Origin: Aeromicrobium yanjiei
GTDB taxonomy: Bacteria; Actinomycetota; Actinomycetes; Propionibacteriales; Nocardioidaceae
Length of the DNA: 64,000 bases
Assembly: GCF_009649075.1 (NCBI RefSeq)
Contig: NZ_CP045737.1
Location: 62,001 to 126,000, forward strand
Direction: 5' to 3'
The position numbers and the translations under genes were made by a program. Position 1 is the first letter of the stretch, and every line of letters begins with the position of its first letter. Under the pieces are notes generated by a model, which saw nothing but the letters and a program-made list of their open reading frames with translations, made no database searches and was not told the DNA's origin. Below, piece by piece: positions 44,351 to 54,137 of this stretch.

Positions 44351-45889
44351 GTGACGGATACGATTTCCAGTGAAGACGGAAGGCACCTGGCCAGTGGCAG
44401 GCAGCGGGGTCGATCCAATCCTGACGATGCGGACTGGAGCGATGCCCCGGCGCGAGGCGCTTGGCGCGATCTCTACGCCCGTGGCCTTTCCCTGACTGAC
44501 GCCCTCGCGTTGGGTGCCGCGGTCGTCATCGCGGAATTCGCACGTTTTGGGACGGATGTGTCTGCAACAACTCCCGGCCCCCTTCGTCTGAGCTACGCCA
44601 CCCTCGGCGTGATCATCGCGGCTGTCTGGTGGTTGATGCTCACGCTCGGGAAGACGCGGGACGCCCGAATTCTCGGAGAGGGCGCTGCGGAATACCGCTT
44701 GGTGATTCGAACTACGGTTCTTCTGTTCGGATGGGTGGCAATAGCCTCCGTGATGCTGAAGTTCGACATGTCGCGGGGCTATCTGGGTGTTGCCTTCCCT
44801 GTGGGCCTAGGACTACTGCTGGTCAGTCGAAAGCTGTGGCGCGTCTGGCTCCATTACGGGCGGGCAAAGGGACGGAATATGTCTCGAGTCTTGGTGATCG
44901 GCGGGATTGAGTCGGCGATGCATACGGCTCGCATGCTGCAGCAAGCTCCGACTTCGGGCATGGCTGTCAGCGGTGTGTGGATCCCTGATCGACAAGTCCG
45001 GAGCAATGAGTGGCTGGAGATCCCAGGAGGACTGATCCCCGTTCTAGGGACCCATCAAACTATCCGCGACGCGCTTTCCTTCACTGGAGCTGACGCGGTG
45101 ATCGTTACAGACACTGAACACCTCGGTCCAGCTGGCCTTCGATCCCTTGCGTGGGACCTCGAGGCTGCGGATGTCGAGGTCGATCTCCTAGTCTCACCGA
45201 ATGTCGTGGACGTCTCTGGGCCGCGAATTCACTTGCGTGCAGTGGCGAATATGCCATTTATCCAACTCGAGGAGCCGCAGTATGCCGGAGCGGCGAAACT
45301 GGGGAAAATCGTTTTCGACAAGACGGTCTCCCTGATTGCACTCTTCGTTCTTTCACCACTTCTGCTCTGCGTGGCAGTGTCAGTGAAGGTCACCAGCCCC
45401 GGCCCTGTCATATATCGGTCAACCCGGGTCGGCGTGGGCGGAGAGCCGTTCGAGATGTTGAAATTCCGGACCATGATCAGCGACGCGGATTTACACGTCA
45501 CATCTCTTGCGGCGCTCAACGACGGTTCGGGCCCCCTATTCAAGATGCGCAATGATCCGCGCGTCACCAGCGTGGGGCACCATCTGCGGCGCTTCTCGAT
45601 CGATGAACTCCCGCAATTGTTCAATGTGTTGAAGGGTGAGATGAGTTTGGTCGGCCCGCGTCCTCCACTCCCGGCGGAGGTCGCGGAGTACGAGGGACAC
45701 GCAAGTAAACGTCTACTGGTCCGGCAAGGAATTACTGGCCTGTGGCAGGTCAGCGGGAGGTCTGACCTGACGTGGGACGAAACAGTTCGGCTAGATCTGG
45801 ACTACGTCGAGAACTGGTCGATGCTTCGAGACCTTCAAATCATTTGGAGGACACTCCGTGCTGTGGTCAAATCCGAGGGAGCTTACTGA
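44351..45889 (+). CDS. Undecaprenyl-phosphate sugar phosphotransferase (WbaP/CpsE-like)
   Basis: Starts repeat-unit synthesis by transferring a hexose 1-phosphate to undecaprenyl phosphate. About 512 residues: four N-terminal helices (about 50-165), a Rossmann-like middle domain (SRVLVIGGIESAMHTARML), then the conserved catalytic domain DKTVSLIALFVLSPLL, KFRTM, FSIDELPQLFNVLKGEMSLV, GPRPPLP and GITGLWQVSGRS. The GTG at 44351 after AGAGG is preferred; an ATG at 44318 would add 11 unlikely residues. The stop abuts the ATG of the next gene. It heads the forward GT operon. Confidence 0.93.
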   Translation: MTDTISSEDGRHLASGRQRGRSNPDDADWSDAPARGAWRDLYARGLSLTDALALGAAVVIAEFARFGTDVSATTPGPLRLSYATLGVIIAAVWWLMLTLGKTRDARILGEGAAEYRLVIRTTVLLFGWVAIASVMLKFDMSRGYLGVAFPVGLGLLLVSRKLWRVWLHYGRAKGRNMSRVLVIGGIESAMHTARMLQQAPTSGMAVSGVWIPDRQVRSNEWLEIPGGLIPVLGTHQTIRDALSFTGADAVIVTDTEHLGPAGLRSLAWDLEAADVEVDLLVSPNVVDVSGPRIHLRAVANMPFIQLEEPQYAGAAKLGKIVFDKTVSLIALFVLSPLLLCVAVSVKVTSPGPVIYRSTRVGVGGEPFEMLKFRTMISDADLHVTSLAALNDGSGPLFKMRNDPRVTSVGHHLRRFSIDELPQLFNVLKGEMSLVGPRPPLPAEVAEYEGHASKRLLVRQGITGLWQVSGRSDLTWDETVRLDLDYVENWSMLRDLQIIWRTLRAVVKSEGAY

Positions 45890-47101
45890 ATGCTGAAGCA
45901 GACTGGGGGATCCCGCCCCAAGCGGGTGGCCATCATCGGCACCCGGGGTTATCCCAGCTATTACGGGGGTTTTGAGACTGCCGTTCGCAAGTTGGCTCCA
46001 CACCTTGCAGACCATGGCTGGGACGTGACTGTCTATGGCCGTAAAGGGCAGTTGAAGACGGACGATCCAACCTTGGATGGGCGCATCCGGTCCGTGGAGA
46101 CCGCAGGCATCGACTCGAACTCGCTGAGCACCCTGACCTTCGGCCTGAGTGCCTGTCTCCACGCGTTTCTGAGGAAGCCGGACGTCGTGTTGGTGATGAA
46201 CGTTGCTAACGGCTACTGGCTGCCACTCCTCAAGATGCGGCGCATCCCCGTAGTAGTGAACGTGGACGGCATCGAGTGGCACCGCGCCAAGTGGGGCAGA
46301 GTGGCCAAGGCCATGTTCCTCTGGGGGGCGCGGCTCACTGCCAAGTTCGCGGATCACCTGGTGTTTGATGCCCGAGCTATTGGTGAGTTCTGGAGGAAAG
46401 AGTTCGGACGAACAGGCACCTTTATTCCATACGGGGGCGAGACAGTGGGCGAGCTTCCCGTTGAGGCAGGATTGTCCAAGCATAAGTATGCGCTGATGGT
46501 TGCGAGATTCGTGCCCGAGAATACGATTTCGGAGTTCGTTTTGGCGGCCGAGAAGATCTCAAGGACGCACGATGTCGTGCTGGTCGGCTCGGCCCCGGAA
46601 GGGCATCCGATCCGCGAAGAGGTGGCTTCGCTTGCTGAGCGCAACTCGCGAGTTTATTGGATGGGTCATATCAGCGATGACAGGCGTCTCCTCGCGCTCT
46701 GGCAACACGCTGGGGCCTACTTCCACGGGCACAGCGTTGGAGGTACGAATCCCGCTCTTGTACAGGCTATGACTGTCGGATCTCCCGTCGTGGCGCGGGA
46801 CACCGTTTACAACCGCGAAGTGTTGGCGGATGCTGGCATGTTCTGTGAGCCGACGCCAGAGGCGATTGCTCGCAGTGTTATCAGCATGATTGAGGACTCG
46901 GGGGATTACAGGGAGCGTTCGATAGCGAGAGCGGCCGAGCAATACTCCTGGTCCGGGGTTTGCGTGGCCTACGAGTCACTCCTTCGGTCGGTTCTTCCAA
47001 CATCGGAAACCAAGACGGAACCTTCGGCGGGAGCCAAGAATCTCTTTTCGGCGTCGGCGGACTCGTCTGGTTACGGTTCAGTTGAATCAGACTTGAGATG
47101 A
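45890..47101 (+). CDS. Glycosyltransferase with DUF1972 N-terminus (GT4-like)
   Basis: A 403-residue GT-B enzyme opening VAIIGTRGYPSYYGGFETAV, the DUF1972 hallmark found in rhamnosyltransferases. It is followed by VNVDGIEWHRAKWG, the phosphate-binding YALMVARFVPENTI and HGHSVGGTNPALVQAMTVG, where the nucleotide-sugar Glu of GT4 enzymes is replaced. It probably adds the second sugar, by analogy. It starts on the base after the WbaP stop codon, so it is tightly coupled to the initiating transferase. Confidence 0.92.
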   Translation: MLKQTGGSRPKRVAIIGTRGYPSYYGGFETAVRKLAPHLADHGWDVTVYGRKGQLKTDDPTLDGRIRSVETAGIDSNSLSTLTFGLSACLHAFLRKPDVVLVMNVANGYWLPLLKMRRIPVVVNVDGIEWHRAKWGRVAKAMFLWGARLTAKFADHLVFDARAIGEFWRKEFGRTGTFIPYGGETVGELPVEAGLSKHKYALMVARFVPENTISEFVLAAEKISRTHDVVLVGSAPEGHPIREEVASLAERNSRVYWMGHISDDRRLLALWQHAGAYFHGHSVGGTNPALVQAMTVGSPVVARDTVYNREVLADAGMFCEPTPEAIARSVISMIEDSGDYRERSIARAAEQYSWSGVCVAYESLLRSVLPTSETKTEPSAGAKNLFSASADSSGYGSVESDLR

Positions 47102-47273
47102 GTCTTCTAGGTTCGATTCGACGGAGGCGGTCGCGATGGGCCGGAGCCACGGAGAGTGTCACCCGCGGAGCGACATGGGTATGGTGTGAGGCACCCATCT
47201 CCGCCGCACACTAACCCGCTATCAGCTCAATCAGTCCGGTGGTCTGGCGGTGGTACTTTTGGAAGCGAGACCC

Positions 47274-48374
47274 GTGTCAGCTGCATCATCTATTCGTGTC
47301 CTCCCCGAACTGCGATCAATCCAGGTTGAAAGGGCCGAGGTCCTCACTCCGGCGCTTCACCTGTACTTCGCGGAAAACTACGACCTTTCTAGGACGTCAG
47401 TGCCTAAGAGCTTCCGTCGGGTGGGACTGATAGGTGCCGTGGCAGTTCTCGCTAGGAGTAGGGCCGTCACTCTCGAACTCCCCGAGCCATTGTGGTTGAG
47501 GGAGTTTCCGAGAACAGCGACGATGGCTCTCGTGTGGCGACTTCGCGGGTTATTGTCGGCCTCCCGGAGGGAGGTGGTTATGTACGCAATCGAGAATAAC
47601 GATCTGGAAACGCTCGTTGGTAAGCGTTCTCGGGTAGCGCACGTCCTCGTCGTGACTGCCCTACGCATTTTCATCAGCCATTTTGTCGATCGAATCGCCT
47701 TCGGCTCTCCCTCAGCGGCGTCAGCCTATTCCGCCCTCATCAGCGGTGACGTGGACGGCGACGGCGGGGTTGTCGAAAGCACCAAGTACGCGCAGTTTAC
47801 AGAGCTGCCAGCGCCGCGAAACAGCATCGACCTAGATACCTCATCCACCGATGCGATATTCGTAGGGGAGCTTTCGGTCCGCAAAGGCATGGAACATCTT
47901 ATGGCCGCATGGGAGCTGGTCGAGAGGCAGAGCCCGGGGGCCCGTCTTCGTGTCGTGGGCACAGGTCCCCTGACCGAAAAGGTTGTGGCTTGGTGCTCCG
48001 CCTCGCCTCAGACGCGGCATTACATGGGCTTCGTGGAGCATGGGGCCCTGGACGCCCACATCGAACAGTGCGCGGTGCTCGTGGCCCCTTCGCGGCGGGC
48101 AGGGCGTTGGCGGGAGCAAATCGGGCTTCCCATCGTGGAGGGCCTCGCGTCCGGCCTCACCATTGTTACAAGCAGAGACACGGGCCTCGCGGCGTGGCTC
48201 GAAGCGCAGGGTCATCAGGTCATTCGGTCTGATTACCAGGTTGTGGAGCTTGCTGGCGCACTGCTGGAGGCATTGGGCTCACCCATTCCTAAGAAGACAG
48301 TGATTGGGTCGCTACCGCTGGAACCTCAGCGCATTAGAGCGGACCGATGGCTGCACGAATCAGGGGCATCATGA
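47274..48374 (+). CDS. Glycosyltransferase family 4, paralogue A
   Basis: A 366-residue GT-B enzyme: SSIRVLPELRSIQVERAEVL at the N-terminus, AIFVGELSVRKGMEHLMAAW and ARLRVVGTGPLTEKV in the donor half, and REQIGLPIVEGLASGLTIVTS as the acceptor/nucleotide region. It is paralogous throughout to the gene at 51194-52276. GTG 47274 is chosen because the paralogue begins at the equivalent point; an upstream GTG at 47250 is possible. Its stop overlaps the next gene's ATG. The sugar specificity is unknown. Confidence 0.9.
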   Translation: MSAASSIRVLPELRSIQVERAEVLTPALHLYFAENYDLSRTSVPKSFRRVGLIGAVAVLARSRAVTLELPEPLWLREFPRTATMALVWRLRGLLSASRREVVMYAIENNDLETLVGKRSRVAHVLVVTALRIFISHFVDRIAFGSPSAASAYSALISGDVDGDGGVVESTKYAQFTELPAPRNSIDLDTSSTDAIFVGELSVRKGMEHLMAAWELVERQSPGARLRVVGTGPLTEKVVAWCSASPQTRHYMGFVEHGALDAHIEQCAVLVAPSRRAGRWREQIGLPIVEGLASGLTIVTSRDTGLAAWLEAQGHQVIRSDYQVVELAGALLEALGSPIPKKTVIGSLPLEPQRIRADRWLHESGAS

Positions 48375-49231
48375 AGGGCCTACAGGAAGTCCAGACCGTC
48401 GTCGTACATCACAACAGCATTGAGACTCTTCGTCGCTGTCTGGCATCGCTGTTAGCCCAAGGGCTGCCGGCCGACCGAATTCACGTGGTCGATAACAGTG
48501 AGATGTTGGGTGACGTGAGCGAGGTGGCCTCCAGTGCGCATTCAGCCATTCGCGTGAGCTCGATCGCGAACAGGGGCTATGCCGCCGCCATTAATTACGG
48601 CGTCATCTCGATACCGAGCGACTCCGAGGCCTCGCTATTGCTTGTCGTAACCCACGAGGTCACCTTTTCCGAAGGCGCCGTGGAGAATATGGTCCGCGAG
48701 CTGCACAGTGATCCGAGTCTGAAAGCCGTCGGCCCAGCACTTCGCAACGCCAGCACCGGCGCTTCATGGTCCGAGGGTGGTTTCCTGACGAGGGTGCTAA
48801 GCCTTCCGCGACACCAGGACGGCCGCACCCGCGGCCGTGGGGCAACGTTGTGGCTCGACGGCGCGGCGGTTCTTTACCGGCTGGAGGAGCTGCAGAGGCA
48901 TCCCATGAGAGAGGACTATTTCCTCTACATGGAAGAGGTCGACTACCACCTGCAGATCAATCGCAGGGGCGGGTCGGTCAAGGTCGTGCAAGATGCCCAG
49001 GCGGAGCAGTCGTCCCACGGCACACCGGCTTACTTTCTCGCACGCAATGTGCAACTTTTTCAAGCGTCGTGGGGAACCCTCGGTCTTAGGTCAGTCGCGG
49101 TTCTGTGGGAATGTTCCAAGTGCTTCGTCCGGGGACTCCGGGCCGGCGCTCCACTCGCTACTCTGCGTCAACTAGCGGCCGGATACGGCGCGGGACGGAA
49201 GGTCTTGGCTGAGAGAAGGACCGGCTTGTGA
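48371..49231 (+). CDS. Glycosyltransferase family 2
   Basis: A 286-residue GT-A enzyme: QTVVVHHNSIETLRRCLASLL, VVDNSEM, ANRGYAAAINYGV, TLWLDGAAVLYRLEEL and DYFLYMEEVDYHLQINRRG, the pattern of WbbL-type rhamnosyltransferases. The ATG at 48371 overlaps the preceding stop (ATGA), and its own stop overlaps the next GTG, so this and its neighbours form a translationally coupled chain. Confidence 0.9.
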   Translation: MKGLQEVQTVVVHHNSIETLRRCLASLLAQGLPADRIHVVDNSEMLGDVSEVASSAHSAIRVSSIANRGYAAAINYGVISIPSDSEASLLLVVTHEVTFSEGAVENMVRELHSDPSLKAVGPALRNASTGASWSEGGFLTRVLSLPRHQDGRTRGRGATLWLDGAAVLYRLEELQRHPMREDYFLYMEEVDYHLQINRRGGSVKVVQDAQAEQSSHGTPAYFLARNVQLFQASWGTLGLRSVAVLWECSKCFVRGLRAGAPLATLRQLAAGYGAGRKVLAERRTGL

Positions 49232-50196
49232 ACGTCGTAGTAATCAATCCGGTCAGTGTTGCGCTTGCTCACTACAACTTGGAACTACGCGCCACGCTCG
49301 AAAGATCTGGCGCCTCCGTCGAGATTCGGGCACAAGCCGAGCCGAGCGCATCCTCGACCAGTAGGGTTCGGTGGTTGATGCGACACTATCGGTCTATCAT
49401 CGCCGCGGCACGCTTATTGCGCCCCAGTGATTCACTGGTCGTTGCTTGGCCTGCATTGGGACACGTCGACTCAGCCTTGGTGGCCTTGGTTACGCGGGGC
49501 CGGGGGGTGACAATCATCCACGACCCTGTCCCGTTAGTTCGTGCATTCGGGCATGGCCGAGCACTAGTGGCGATCGTCCGACGTATACCTGGCGTTCGAC
49601 TCATCGCTCACAGCCAAGTGGCCAAGTCCGCGCTGGTCTCTCAGGGGTTTCGCCACGTGACGCTGCTGAACCACCCACTTCTCACGGAGCGTGAACAAGT
49701 AGCGCCGCGCAACAATGCCGGGCGCCCTTCTGTGCTGGTCTTCGGGCAGTTCAAGCCCGATCGCGACATAGACCTCATGGCCCAACTTTCCGAGTCCATG
49801 GGTAGCGGCGTCGATTTCCGAGTCAGTGGCCGTGGGTGGCCGGACATCGCTGGATGGGACATGGACCGGCGATTCGTGCCCGAACTCGAAATCGATCCAT
49901 TGATCCGGTCTGCCTCGGCGGTCCTGATTCCGTACCGGCGGTTCTTTCAGAGCGGAGTGGCGATACGTTGCCTTGAGCAAGGCACGCCAGTCGTCGGCCC
50001 CGCCGAAAGCAGTCTTGCTGAGGTTCTCCTAGACGATCGTCTGCTTGGAAAAGACGAGGACGTATCGAGTTGGGTGTGCGCGATTCGCGCCGCCATTGAT
50101 ACCAATCGAGAGGACTGGGCCAAGGTGCGCCGCCGTTACCTCGAAGGCACGGACGCACAATGGACCGAATGGGTCGACGGGTTTAAGAAGCGCTGA
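49228..50196 (+). CDS. Glycosyltransferase, GT-B fold
   Basis: A 322-residue GT-B-like protein: INPVSVALAHYNLELRATL, VTIIHDPVPLVRAFG, RPSVLVFGQFKPDRDIDLM and a C-terminal SASAVLIPYRRFFQSGVAIR...EQGTPVVGP. Key features match group 1 glycosyltransferases of exopolysaccharide loci, with weak overall family identity. GTG start overlaps the previous stop (GTGA). It ends the forward operon and converges on the next gene with a 13-bp gap. Confidence 0.85.
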   Translation: MNVVVINPVSVALAHYNLELRATLERSGASVEIRAQAEPSASSTSRVRWLMRHYRSIIAAARLLRPSDSLVVAWPALGHVDSALVALVTRGRGVTIIHDPVPLVRAFGHGRALVAIVRRIPGVRLIAHSQVAKSALVSQGFRHVTLLNHPLLTEREQVAPRNNAGRPSVLVFGQFKPDRDIDLMAQLSESMGSGVDFRVSGRGWPDIAGWDMDRRFVPELEIDPLIRSASAVLIPYRRFFQSGVAIRCLEQGTPVVGPAESSLAEVLLDDRLLGKDEDVSSWVCAIRAAIDTNREDWAKVRRRYLEGTDAQWTEWVDGFKKR

Positions 50197-50209
50197 CAAG
50201 CTTCGACCG

Positions 50210-51181
50210 CTAGCGCGCTGCTTCCAACTGACTCAGAGCTTCGCCAACCCTGACGACGTATGCTTCAAGGCTGTACTCCCTGGCCCAGTGCTCTCGTACT
50301 TCCGTCTCCCGCCCTCGCCATGCCAGGCCAGTCTCTACCAGTTGGTCGAGTAGGTCAGCATGTTCGTCCAGCGTCGCAACAAACGTGCCGTCAACGTAGC
50401 CATCCATTCCGCCAGATCGCGTAGTAATGACCGGCGCACCTGTCTCCAGCGCTCCGACCGCGACCATGTGGCCCGCTGCGCGCGATCCGTCGACGAGAGG
50501 TAGGAACACCACGTCGGCTTGCGACATCTGCGCGCCGAACTCGCTGTTGGTTAGGCGACCAGTGCGGGTGATGGTGGAACTTCCGTTTGACCACGAAGCG
50601 GGCTGTTCGTCCAGAGTGATCGTCAGATGGACTTCGAACTGGCTGGACTGCACACGAGCAATCAGATCCTCGAGAACCTGATGGTCGCGGTCTGAGGAGC
50701 CACCAACAAATATACGTACAGCCGAGTTAACTTTGGGCACCCGCGGTGGGTACTGCAAGGTGTTCCCATATCGGACAGCTATCGCTCGCCCACCGGCCTC
50801 CCGCCACGATCGCGCCTCGCTCTCGACCATTGTGACCACGGAAGACGAGCCCAGAAGGCGCCGCAAGACGCGGTGATTTCTCGACCCCGCCTCGGCGTAG
50901 ATGCCCGTGACGCTCACATGACGCCAGCCGAGCAAGCGTAGCGAGACCCCGACCCATGGATTGGCCGCCAGCACCGGTCCCCGGACCCCGCTGAAAGCAG
51001 TTTTCAAAGCGATGAGAAGAGAGTCAATTCCCATGCCCAAGATCCTCGACCGAAGTCGTCGACCTGAAGGGGCAGCATGGTCGAGGTGAATGACCCTGGT
51101 CGCCACCCCCGAGTTCATCCAAGCCGCGTCGCCTGCGCGCGACCCCGCGCCAAGGGCGACCAGGACATGTCCTCGGCTCAT
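50210..51181 (-). CDS. Glycosyltransferase, GT-B fold
   Basis: A 323-residue protein: MSRGHVLVALGAGSRAGDAA, AVRIFVGGSSDRDHQVLEDL and QADVVFLPLVDGSRAAGHMV, then GALETGAPVITTRSGG. The second half is a recognisable group 1 glycosyltransferase donor domain; the first half is diverged. ATG 51181 with AAAGGAC upstream is preferred over TTG 51187. It follows the paralogue-B glycosyltransferase by 12 bp on the same strand, so they are one operon. Confidence 0.82.
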   Translation of the reverse strand: MSRGHVLVALGAGSRAGDAAWMNSGVATRVIHLDHAAPSGRRLRSRILGMGIDSLLIALKTAFSGVRGPVLAANPWVGVSLRLLGWRHVSVTGIYAEAGSRNHRVLRRLLGSSSVVTMVESEARSWREAGGRAIAVRYGNTLQYPPRVPKVNSAVRIFVGGSSDRDHQVLEDLIARVQSSQFEVHLTITLDEQPASWSNGSSTITRTGRLTNSEFGAQMSQADVVFLPLVDGSRAAGHMVAVGALETGAPVITTRSGGMDGYVDGTFVATLDEHADLLDQLVETGLAWRGRETEVREHWAREYSLEAYVVRVGEALSQLEAAR

Positions 51182-51193
51182 GAGCAAGTCCTT

Positions 51194-52276
51194 TCAGTAG
51201 GCGCGATGCAGCCACGAGTCTGCGACGAGCCGTCCGTGCCGGGTCGGCAGTGAGTCCAGCACCGAGGACGGCTCAATCGGGTAGGTTAGCGCGTCTACCA
51301 ACGCTCTAGACAGGTCGGTCTCAAGCGCGTCCGACGCGATGATGCTGTGTCCGTGTTGATGAAGCCAATCGGCCAGTCCTGTCTCAGAGGTCGTCACTAT
51401 GGTTCGTCCCATTGATAGTCCCTCTTCGATCGGTAGACCAACTTGTTCGCGCCACCTCCTCGCGCGAACTGAGGGAGCCACAACGACCGCAGCTTGCCCT
51501 ACGACCGAGAGGATCCGGTCATGTGGCAATTGGCCCAGGTATCGGCGTGACCCTGGTCTCGCGGTAACCCACTTCTCGACGCTTTCGCGCAACGGCCCAG
51601 CGCCCACCACCACCAGCGAAGCAGAAGGCAGCCGCTGCTCTACCTCACTCCAGGCGCTCATGAGCTCTGGCAGGCCCTTACGCGCGTCAAGATGTCCTAC
51701 GAAGATCGCGGTGTTTGGATCGGCTTCCGCCTCATCGGCGCCCAATGAAGGCGTCGGTAGGCCGAGGATCATTGAGTGTTCGATACGTCTGAAGAACGGG
51801 AGCGTCGCGTACGAGTCAGCGGCGGCTGGTGTCCCGAGTGCAACTCTCTCGAAGAACATGCGCATGAACGCGCCTAGAGCAAAACGCACAAAGACATCCA
51901 GCGGCCAGGGAATCGAGCGACCAAACAGAGCCTCACCAGGAGAATTGTTTTCGATTGCGTACGTACGTGCCTTGCGATTCCGCAGGCGGAGCAATCCCCC
52001 TAAGCGCCACGCAACAACCAACGTCACGTTTTGCGGGAGGAATCTCGCCCAGAGCGGCTCCGGAACCTCTAGTACTGAAGCGTCGGAGGACAGGAGCCTC
52101 CATGCCGCGCGGCGAAGCGACATGCGCTCAAAACCAGGGGGTATCGACGTCTCGAAGAGGTCGTAATTAGTGTCAAAGAACCAGTGCATCGCTGGACTCA
52201 TGAGGAGTCCTTGCTCCACTTGGACAGCACGCAGTTCCGGAAGAACTCGAATCGCGGTTTCCTGTAAGGAACGCAT
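51194..52276 (-). CDS. Glycosyltransferase family 4, paralogue B
   Basis: A 360-residue GT-B enzyme, paralogous to the gene at 47274-48374: TAIRVLPELRAVQVEQGLLM, VPEPLWARFLPQN, RTYAIENN, AIFVGHLDARKGLPELMSAW and RWREQVGLPIEEGLSMGRTI, each matched in the paralogue. The pair lies on opposite strands in a roughly mirror arrangement around 50.2 kb. Duplication followed by divergence would give two related but distinct linkages. First gene of the two-gene minus-strand operon. Confidence 0.9.
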   Translation of the reverse strand: MRSLQETAIRVLPELRAVQVEQGLLMSPAMHWFFDTNYDLFETSIPPGFERMSLRRAAWRLLSSDASVLEVPEPLWARFLPQNVTLVVAWRLGGLLRLRNRKARTYAIENNSPGEALFGRSIPWPLDVFVRFALGAFMRMFFERVALGTPAAADSYATLPFFRRIEHSMILGLPTPSLGADEAEADPNTAIFVGHLDARKGLPELMSAWSEVEQRLPSASLVVVGAGPLRESVEKWVTARPGSRRYLGQLPHDRILSVVGQAAVVVAPSVRARRWREQVGLPIEEGLSMGRTIVTTSETGLADWLHQHGHSIIASDALETDLSRALVDALTYPIEPSSVLDSLPTRHGRLVADSWLHRAY

Positions 52277-52647
52277 TGTGGTCTCTCAATGAGGTTGCTG
52301 GTCGGGCAGCGCTGACCCAGATGGAAAAGCGGGAGGATCCGGCTATGAATGTAAACACAGGTTGCATTGGAGTGCCGCCCGAACCTTCGTATTGGAAACG
52401 TCACGGAAGTCACCTTCGCGCGGGCATCGTTGTCACCTCAATGAGTGGTCGCAGGACCTAAGATCCAGCCTGCCGTCCCCCGCGACACCAATTGGCAAAA
52501 CGCTCCAGGTCCGCCGACACTGGCCGACATCAAAACAGGGGCGAAACGCCGAGGCCGGTTACTGCGACGTCCAGGCGTGGGTCCATGGCGGGACGGCGGC
52601 AGGCGTATCCCGACGTGACGAATGAAGGGGTGGCGTCTGAGCTGCGG
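52277..52647. other. Intergenic, no gene recognised
   Basis: About 370 bp between the GT operon start and the end of the CDP-glycerol transferase gene. It must hold the promoter of the minus-strand GT operon near 52277-52330. A 61-codon open frame (52276-52461) has no promoter or protein-like signal and is not called. Composition shifts back to high GC at about 52,500. Confidence 0.5.
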
Positions 52648-54006
52648 CTAGCGGCCGAGCTCCTCGAGCAGGGCGATGAACCGGGCTGCGGGCTCGGCCC
52701 GGTCGGGGCCGCCGAGGTAGTAGTCGGCGCGCTCGGCCCGGACCGCCGCGAGCGGGTCCTTGCCGAGGGCCGCGTCGAGGGCCTTGTCGAGCTGCGCCAG
52801 GTCGCGGTCGATGACGTACGCGGCCTGGGCCGTGGGGTGGGTCGCGCGGAACTCGTCGGGATCGGCGTACTGCGCGGCGTACATCACGAGCGGCTTGGTG
52901 CTCGCCATGAAGTCCACGACGATGCCCGAGACGTCCGAGACCATCGCGTCGACGTCGTTGAAGGCGTCGATGAGCGGTCGCTCCATCGCCTCGGCGCCCC
53001 ACTGGTGCGGGCGCCCGGTGCGCTCGTGATCGGCCTCGAGCAGCTCGTTGACGCGCACGATCATCGCCTCGGCCTCGACGTGGTTCTGTCCGGCGAAGTG
53101 GCGGCGGAAGTGCACCGTGCAGCCGCGGTCGAGCAGCGCCTGCACGATCTGGTCGGCGACGGCCAGCGACGAGACGTTGAGCGAGTCGTCGGCGTGGCGC
53201 CACGTGGGGGCGTAGAGGACGACCGGGGGGCGGGAGCGGCGCTTGCGGCCGGGGAGGATGCCCTCGGTCTGGGGGCGACCGATCACGCGGATCTTGTCGG
53301 CGGGGATCGCGAGGCCCGCGGCGGCGAAGCGGTCGATCGCGGCCTGGCCGGCCACCGCCACGAGGTCGTACTGCAGCACCCGATCGGACGCGCTGAGCGG
53401 CTTGTCGCTGTCGCCGTGCCCGAGGAAGACGTGCGTCGCGGCCGAGCCGGCGATGAAGTCGGCGTTCGAGGCGGCGCCGTGGGGATAGAACGCGCCCGTC
53501 ACCGAGGCCGGGATCGTGCCCTGGACGATCGGCGTGCCGGGATACATCGCGGCGAGCTCACGGAACAGGGCGGGCGTGCGCGCGACGATGACCCACGGGA
53601 TGCCGGTCCGCTCGATCCAGGGCGACCACATGCCGATGTGCACGCCGACCTTGCCGGCGTACGGCACCGCGAGGCGCGGTGCGAATGCGTCCACGGCCTC
53701 CTGCGACTCGCGGCACCCCGAGGCGTACCGGCCGGCGATCGCGGCCATGAGGCCGAGGACCGCCGCGGCCAGCAGGGCGGCAGCGACCTGGAACGCCGGG
53801 GCGAACAGGATGCAGGCGACCGTGATCGCCGTCAGGACGGCGGCCGCGATGGCCCACGCGCGGAAGCGCAGCGGGGGAGCGGGGCTGAGCCAGGTCGGCT
53901 GGCCCGGGACGTGCGCGGCCAGCGGGGGCCGGGCGGTGAGGCTGCGGCGGACGAGCAGCCCGGTCGAGAGGGCGGCGAGGAGCACCACGACGGCCACGAG
54001 GATCAC
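52648..54006 (-). CDS. CDP-glycerol glycerophosphotransferase family protein
   Basis: A 452-residue membrane-anchored enzyme of the TagB/TagF group, which polymerises or primes glycerol-phosphate (teichoic-acid-like) chains. One N-terminal helix (VILVAVVVLLAALSTGLL) and a second pair (about 48-90) precede the GT-B domain: RVIGRPQTEGIL, PVVLYAPTWRHADDSLNVSS, VHFRRHF and DAFNDVDAMVSDVSGIVVDF. The last is the diagnostic Ser-Asp-x-Ser motif. GTG 54006 is chosen (TAGAGT 7 nt upstream). High GC distinguishes it from the GT genes before it. Confidence 0.9.
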   Translation of the reverse strand: MILVAVVVLLAALSTGLLVRRSLTARPPLAAHVPGQPTWLSPAPPLRFRAWAIAAAVLTAITVACILFAPAFQVAAALLAAAVLGLMAAIAGRYASGCRESQEAVDAFAPRLAVPYAGKVGVHIGMWSPWIERTGIPWVIVARTPALFRELAAMYPGTPIVQGTIPASVTGAFYPHGAASNADFIAGSAATHVFLGHGDSDKPLSASDRVLQYDLVAVAGQAAIDRFAAAGLAIPADKIRVIGRPQTEGILPGRKRRSRPPVVLYAPTWRHADDSLNVSSLAVADQIVQALLDRGCTVHFRRHFAGQNHVEAEAMIVRVNELLEADHERTGRPHQWGAEAMERPLIDAFNDVDAMVSDVSGIVVDFMASTKPLVMYAAQYADPDEFRATHPTAQAAYVIDRDLAQLDKALDAALGKDPLAAVRAERADYYLGGPDRAEPAARFIALLEELGR

Positions 54007-54137
54007 GGGTACGACTCTAGGTCGTGGCGCGCGGGGCCCGTCACCGGCCACGGGCGGAGACCGGCTCCGTTTGGGTGAGTCCCGTCACGAAAGTGACGAC
54101 CGGGCGCGCGCGGACCGTATGCTCTCTCGGCAAGGTG

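Noticed and set aside
52276-52461. 61-codon ORF upstream of the GT operon
   Set aside because: No promoter or ribosome site, no protein-like pattern, lies in the expected promoter region.
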